DNA of 6,986 nucleotides from Chloroflexota bacterium (lineage in GTDB: Bacteria; Chloroflexota; Anaerolineae; Caldilineales; Caldilineaceae): positions 1-6,986 of the forward strand of contig JACQGT010000106.1 of the NCBI GenBank assembly GCA_016199425.1. The letters are read 5' to 3'. Shown here one piece after another: positions 5,258 to 6,986 of this stretch (positions are counted from its first letter, which is position 1; each line of letters opens with the position of its first letter). A program made the position numbers and the translations under genes. The notes beneath the pieces were generated by a model. The model did no database searches and had not been told where the DNA came from. It worked only from the letters and a program-made list of their open reading frames with translations.

Positions 5258-6739
5258 ATGCGAATCATTCTAGCCAGCCCGGAAGCCAAAGTCTGGAGCG
5301 CACGCAAGCATATCCCTCTGGGGCTGGGCTATCTGGCCGCTGTCCTGCGCGAAGCCGGCCACGACGTCATCATCTACGACGCGGCCATCGAAGATGTGTC
5401 CGTTGACTACTACCTGGACCTGGCCGAGGAGCAGGGCCGCCCCTACCAGTTGATCGGTATCACCGCCACCACCCCGCTGATTGTGGAGGCGTGGGAGATG
5501 GCGGACCTGTGCAAACGGCGGGGGGTGGTTACTGTGCTGGGCGGGCCGCACCTGACAATTATGCCCGAAGAGTCCTTCCAGCCGCCCCACGACGCCTACG
5601 TGGATTACGCGTTCAAAGGCGAGGCCGAGTACAGCTTTCTGGAACTGGTCAACGCTCTGGAAGCGGGCAAAGAGCCGGGGGTGATTCCGGGCATCCACTT
5701 CAAGCGGGGCAACCAACTGATCGCCAGCCCGGAAAGCCCGATGATTCCTGACCTGGACAGCCTGCCCTTCCCGGCCCACGACCTCTTCAAAATCGACCGT
5801 TACACCAATCTGCAACCCCTGACCGATGGGCTGGACACCCACGCCCGCAGTTTTACAATTCTGACCAGCCGGGGCTGCCCCTACAAATGTACTTTCTGCT
5901 CCAAGCCTGTGACCGGCGACACCTGGCGCGCCCGCTCGGTGGAGAGCGTCGTCCAGGAGTGGAAGTGGCTGGTCAACGGGCTGGGGGCCACGGAGATCGG
6001 CGTCACCGACGACATTTGGAATCTGAAGCTGCCCCGGGCCAAAGAACTCTGCCGGCGGCTGGTGGAGGAGGGGCTGAACCACGTGCCCTGGGTCACAGTG
6101 CATGGCATGAAAGTTAACCACTCGGACCTGGAACTCTTCCAGTTGATGAAGGCCGCGGGCTGTCTACGCGTGGGCTTTGGCGTAGAAAATGGCGACGAGC
6201 AGATGCTGCGCAATGTCATCCGCAAGGGGCAGACGGTGGATATGGTGCGGGAGGCCTTCCGCAACGCCAAAGCCGCGGGTTTGCAGACAATGGGCTTTTT
6301 CATCTTCGGGATGCCCGGTGACAACGAAGATACGATGGAAAAGACGATACAACTGGCGCTGGAACTGGACCCGAAGCTGGCGAATTTCCTGCTGGCCGCG
6401 CCTTTCCCCGGCACGGTGATGTACGATATGATTGTGGAAGGCGGGGAGATTTTCGCCGACAATTGGGGCGACTACGCCATCCACGAGCAGAAGGCGCGCT
6501 TCAAAATGAACGAAAACTACGACCCGGACCTGGTGCTGAAAAAGTGGCGGGAAGCCTACCGGCGCTTCTACCTCTACCGGCCTGAGCGGGTGTTGGAAAA
6601 GATGATGATGGTGGAAAACTGGACAAATCTGCCCAACACCTTCGCCCAGGTCAAACGCTTCTTCATCGGCAACAAAGACCAGTCCGCCGCGGCCGAAGAT
6701 GCCATCGGCGGCTCGACCAAAAAGGCGGTACTGGCGTAG
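5258..6739 (+). CDS. B12-binding domain radical SAM protein (second of two paralogs)
   Basis: This 493-residue enzyme is the paralog of the one at 3107-4597, and the two align without large gaps from start to end. The B12-binding domain (about 1-140) has IILASPEAK, HIPLGLGYLAAVLREAGHDV, IGITATTP, VLGGPH (G95-G96-P97-H98) and FKGEAEY. The radical SAM domain has SRGCPYKCTFCS with cluster ligands C207, C211 and C214, then FGVENGDEQ (from 307) and IFGMPGDNEDTMEKTI. The C-terminal region has the shared DNWGDY and EAYRRFYLYRP. The ATG at 5258 has aaaagg at 5244-5249 about 8 bases upstream. Compared with its paralog, the linker between domains is shorter and residues around the cluster differ (KPVTGDTWRARS against QSIMPIKWRSRS), so substrates may differ. 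It ends in a lysine- and alanine-rich tail. The reaction (methyl transfer, ring formation or other) is not deducible here. Confidence 0.93.
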   Translation: MRIILASPEAKVWSARKHIPLGLGYLAAVLREAGHDVIIYDAAIEDVSVDYYLDLAEEQGRPYQLIGITATTPLIVEAWEMADLCKRRGVVTVLGGPHLTIMPEESFQPPHDAYVDYAFKGEAEYSFLELVNALEAGKEPGVIPGIHFKRGNQLIASPESPMIPDLDSLPFPAHDLFKIDRYTNLQPLTDGLDTHARSFTILTSRGCPYKCTFCSKPVTGDTWRARSVESVVQEWKWLVNGLGATEIGVTDDIWNLKLPRAKELCRRLVEEGLNHVPWVTVHGMKVNHSDLELFQLMKAAGCLRVGFGVENGDEQMLRNVIRKGQTVDMVREAFRNAKAAGLQTMGFFIFGMPGDNEDTMEKTIQLALELDPKLANFLLAAPFPGTVMYDMIVEGGEIFADNWGDYAIHEQKARFKMNENYDPDLVLKKWREAYRRFYLYRPERVLEKMMMVENWTNLPNTFAQVKRFFIGNKDQSAAAEDAIGGSTKKAVLA

Positions 6740-6770
6740 TTTTTGCCGAAGTGATACTGCCATCGAAACG

Positions 6771-6804
6771 GCCCGCCTGCGCTGGTAGCGGGCGGGCTGT
6801 TTTG
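6771..6804 (+). terminator. Rho-independent terminator after the second radical SAM gene
   Basis: A 10-base stem with one G-U pair (gcccgcctgc at 6771-6780 with gcgggcgggc at 6788-6797) encloses a 7-base loop and is followed by tgttttgtt. It sits 31 bases after the radical SAM stop and marks the end of the transcript. Confidence 0.87.
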
Positions 6805-6913
6805 TTCGACACCGGGTGAAACTCAGATGGACCTAACTCATAACTCCCATTTCGTGTAAATCTGACCGACAAATACTGAATTACTAGCTGACCAGAGACC
6901 AATCGGAGAACAA

Positions 6914-6986
6914 ATGCTCGAAATGACCGATTTTATTCAGAATGAATATCGAATTAAGTGCTTCCGATGGTGCTGAAGCCTTAAAA
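6914..6986 (+). other. Possible start of another gene at the right edge (undecided)
   Basis: The stretch 6805-6903 shows nothing I can support. At the edge there are two competing small frames. An ATG at 6914 with cggag at 6904-6908, 5 bases upstream, opens MLEMTDFIQNEYRIKCFRWC and then stops at TGA (6974-6976), a 20-residue frame. A second ATG at 6942 opens MNIELSASDGAEALK in another frame and remains open to the window end, but lacks a good ribosome site. Either a gene starts at 6942 with the short frame as a leader, or the first frame is broken. The window ends too soon to choose. Confidence 0.25.

Noticed and set aside
5270..6121. Minus-strand open frame of 283 residues opposite the second radical SAM gene
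   Set aside because: Same shadow pattern at the same relative position as in the paralog, explained by shared codon use, not by a gene.

Overview
The window holds nine plus-strand genes or gene pieces, one clear pseudogene and a few intergenic repeat blocks. No convincing minus-strand gene was seen. The sequence looks like a GC-rich bacterial chromosome with compact operon-like spacing. Host assignment is inference only: the DUF2203 protein, the PIN and RelE-like toxin modules, the B12-binding radical SAM proteins and the heptad-repeat intergenic blocks together suggest a Chloroflexota bacterium (Anaerolineae or Caldilineae type). A cyanobacterium or another deep-branching lineage is not excluded.

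Left third (1-2257), iron-sulfur and sulfur handling. The window opens inside the C-terminal part of moaA (molybdopterin biosynthesis, a radical SAM enzyme with a second Fe-S cluster). After an intergenic block built of 7-base repeats and a good extended -10 promoter come an A-type (HesB/IscA/ErpA) Fe-S carrier, a rho-independent terminator-like hairpin, a DUF2203 protein, an Nfu-type Fe-S scaffold/carrier and a single-domain rhodanese. A second 7-base repeat block, arranged as a long inverted repeat, lies between nfu and the rhodanese gene, and the nfu stop codon is inside it.

Middle (2258-3106), toxin-antitoxin module. A Phd/YefM-like antitoxin and a PIN-domain (VapC-type) toxin overlap by 4 bases and look intact. 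A roughly 210-base gap follows with a possible promoter and a degenerate repeat of about 9-10 bases.

Right half (3107-6739), two paralogous cobalamin-binding radical SAM proteins. They are about 495 residues each and align end to end. Between them lies a RelE/ParE-like toxin gene broken by a single in-frame TAG exactly where the family normally has tryptophan, followed by an intact overlapping small gene that may be its partner. A strong terminator closes the block at 6771-6804. The last 180 bases hold only a possible start of another gene.

Functionally, the Fe-S carriers and rhodanese are the kind of supply proteins that Fe-S dependent radical SAM enzymes (MoaA and the two B12 enzymes) need. 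The substrate of the B12 radical SAM pair cannot be read from this window. Each of these two genes is directly preceded by a toxin-antitoxin-like pair, one intact and one decayed.
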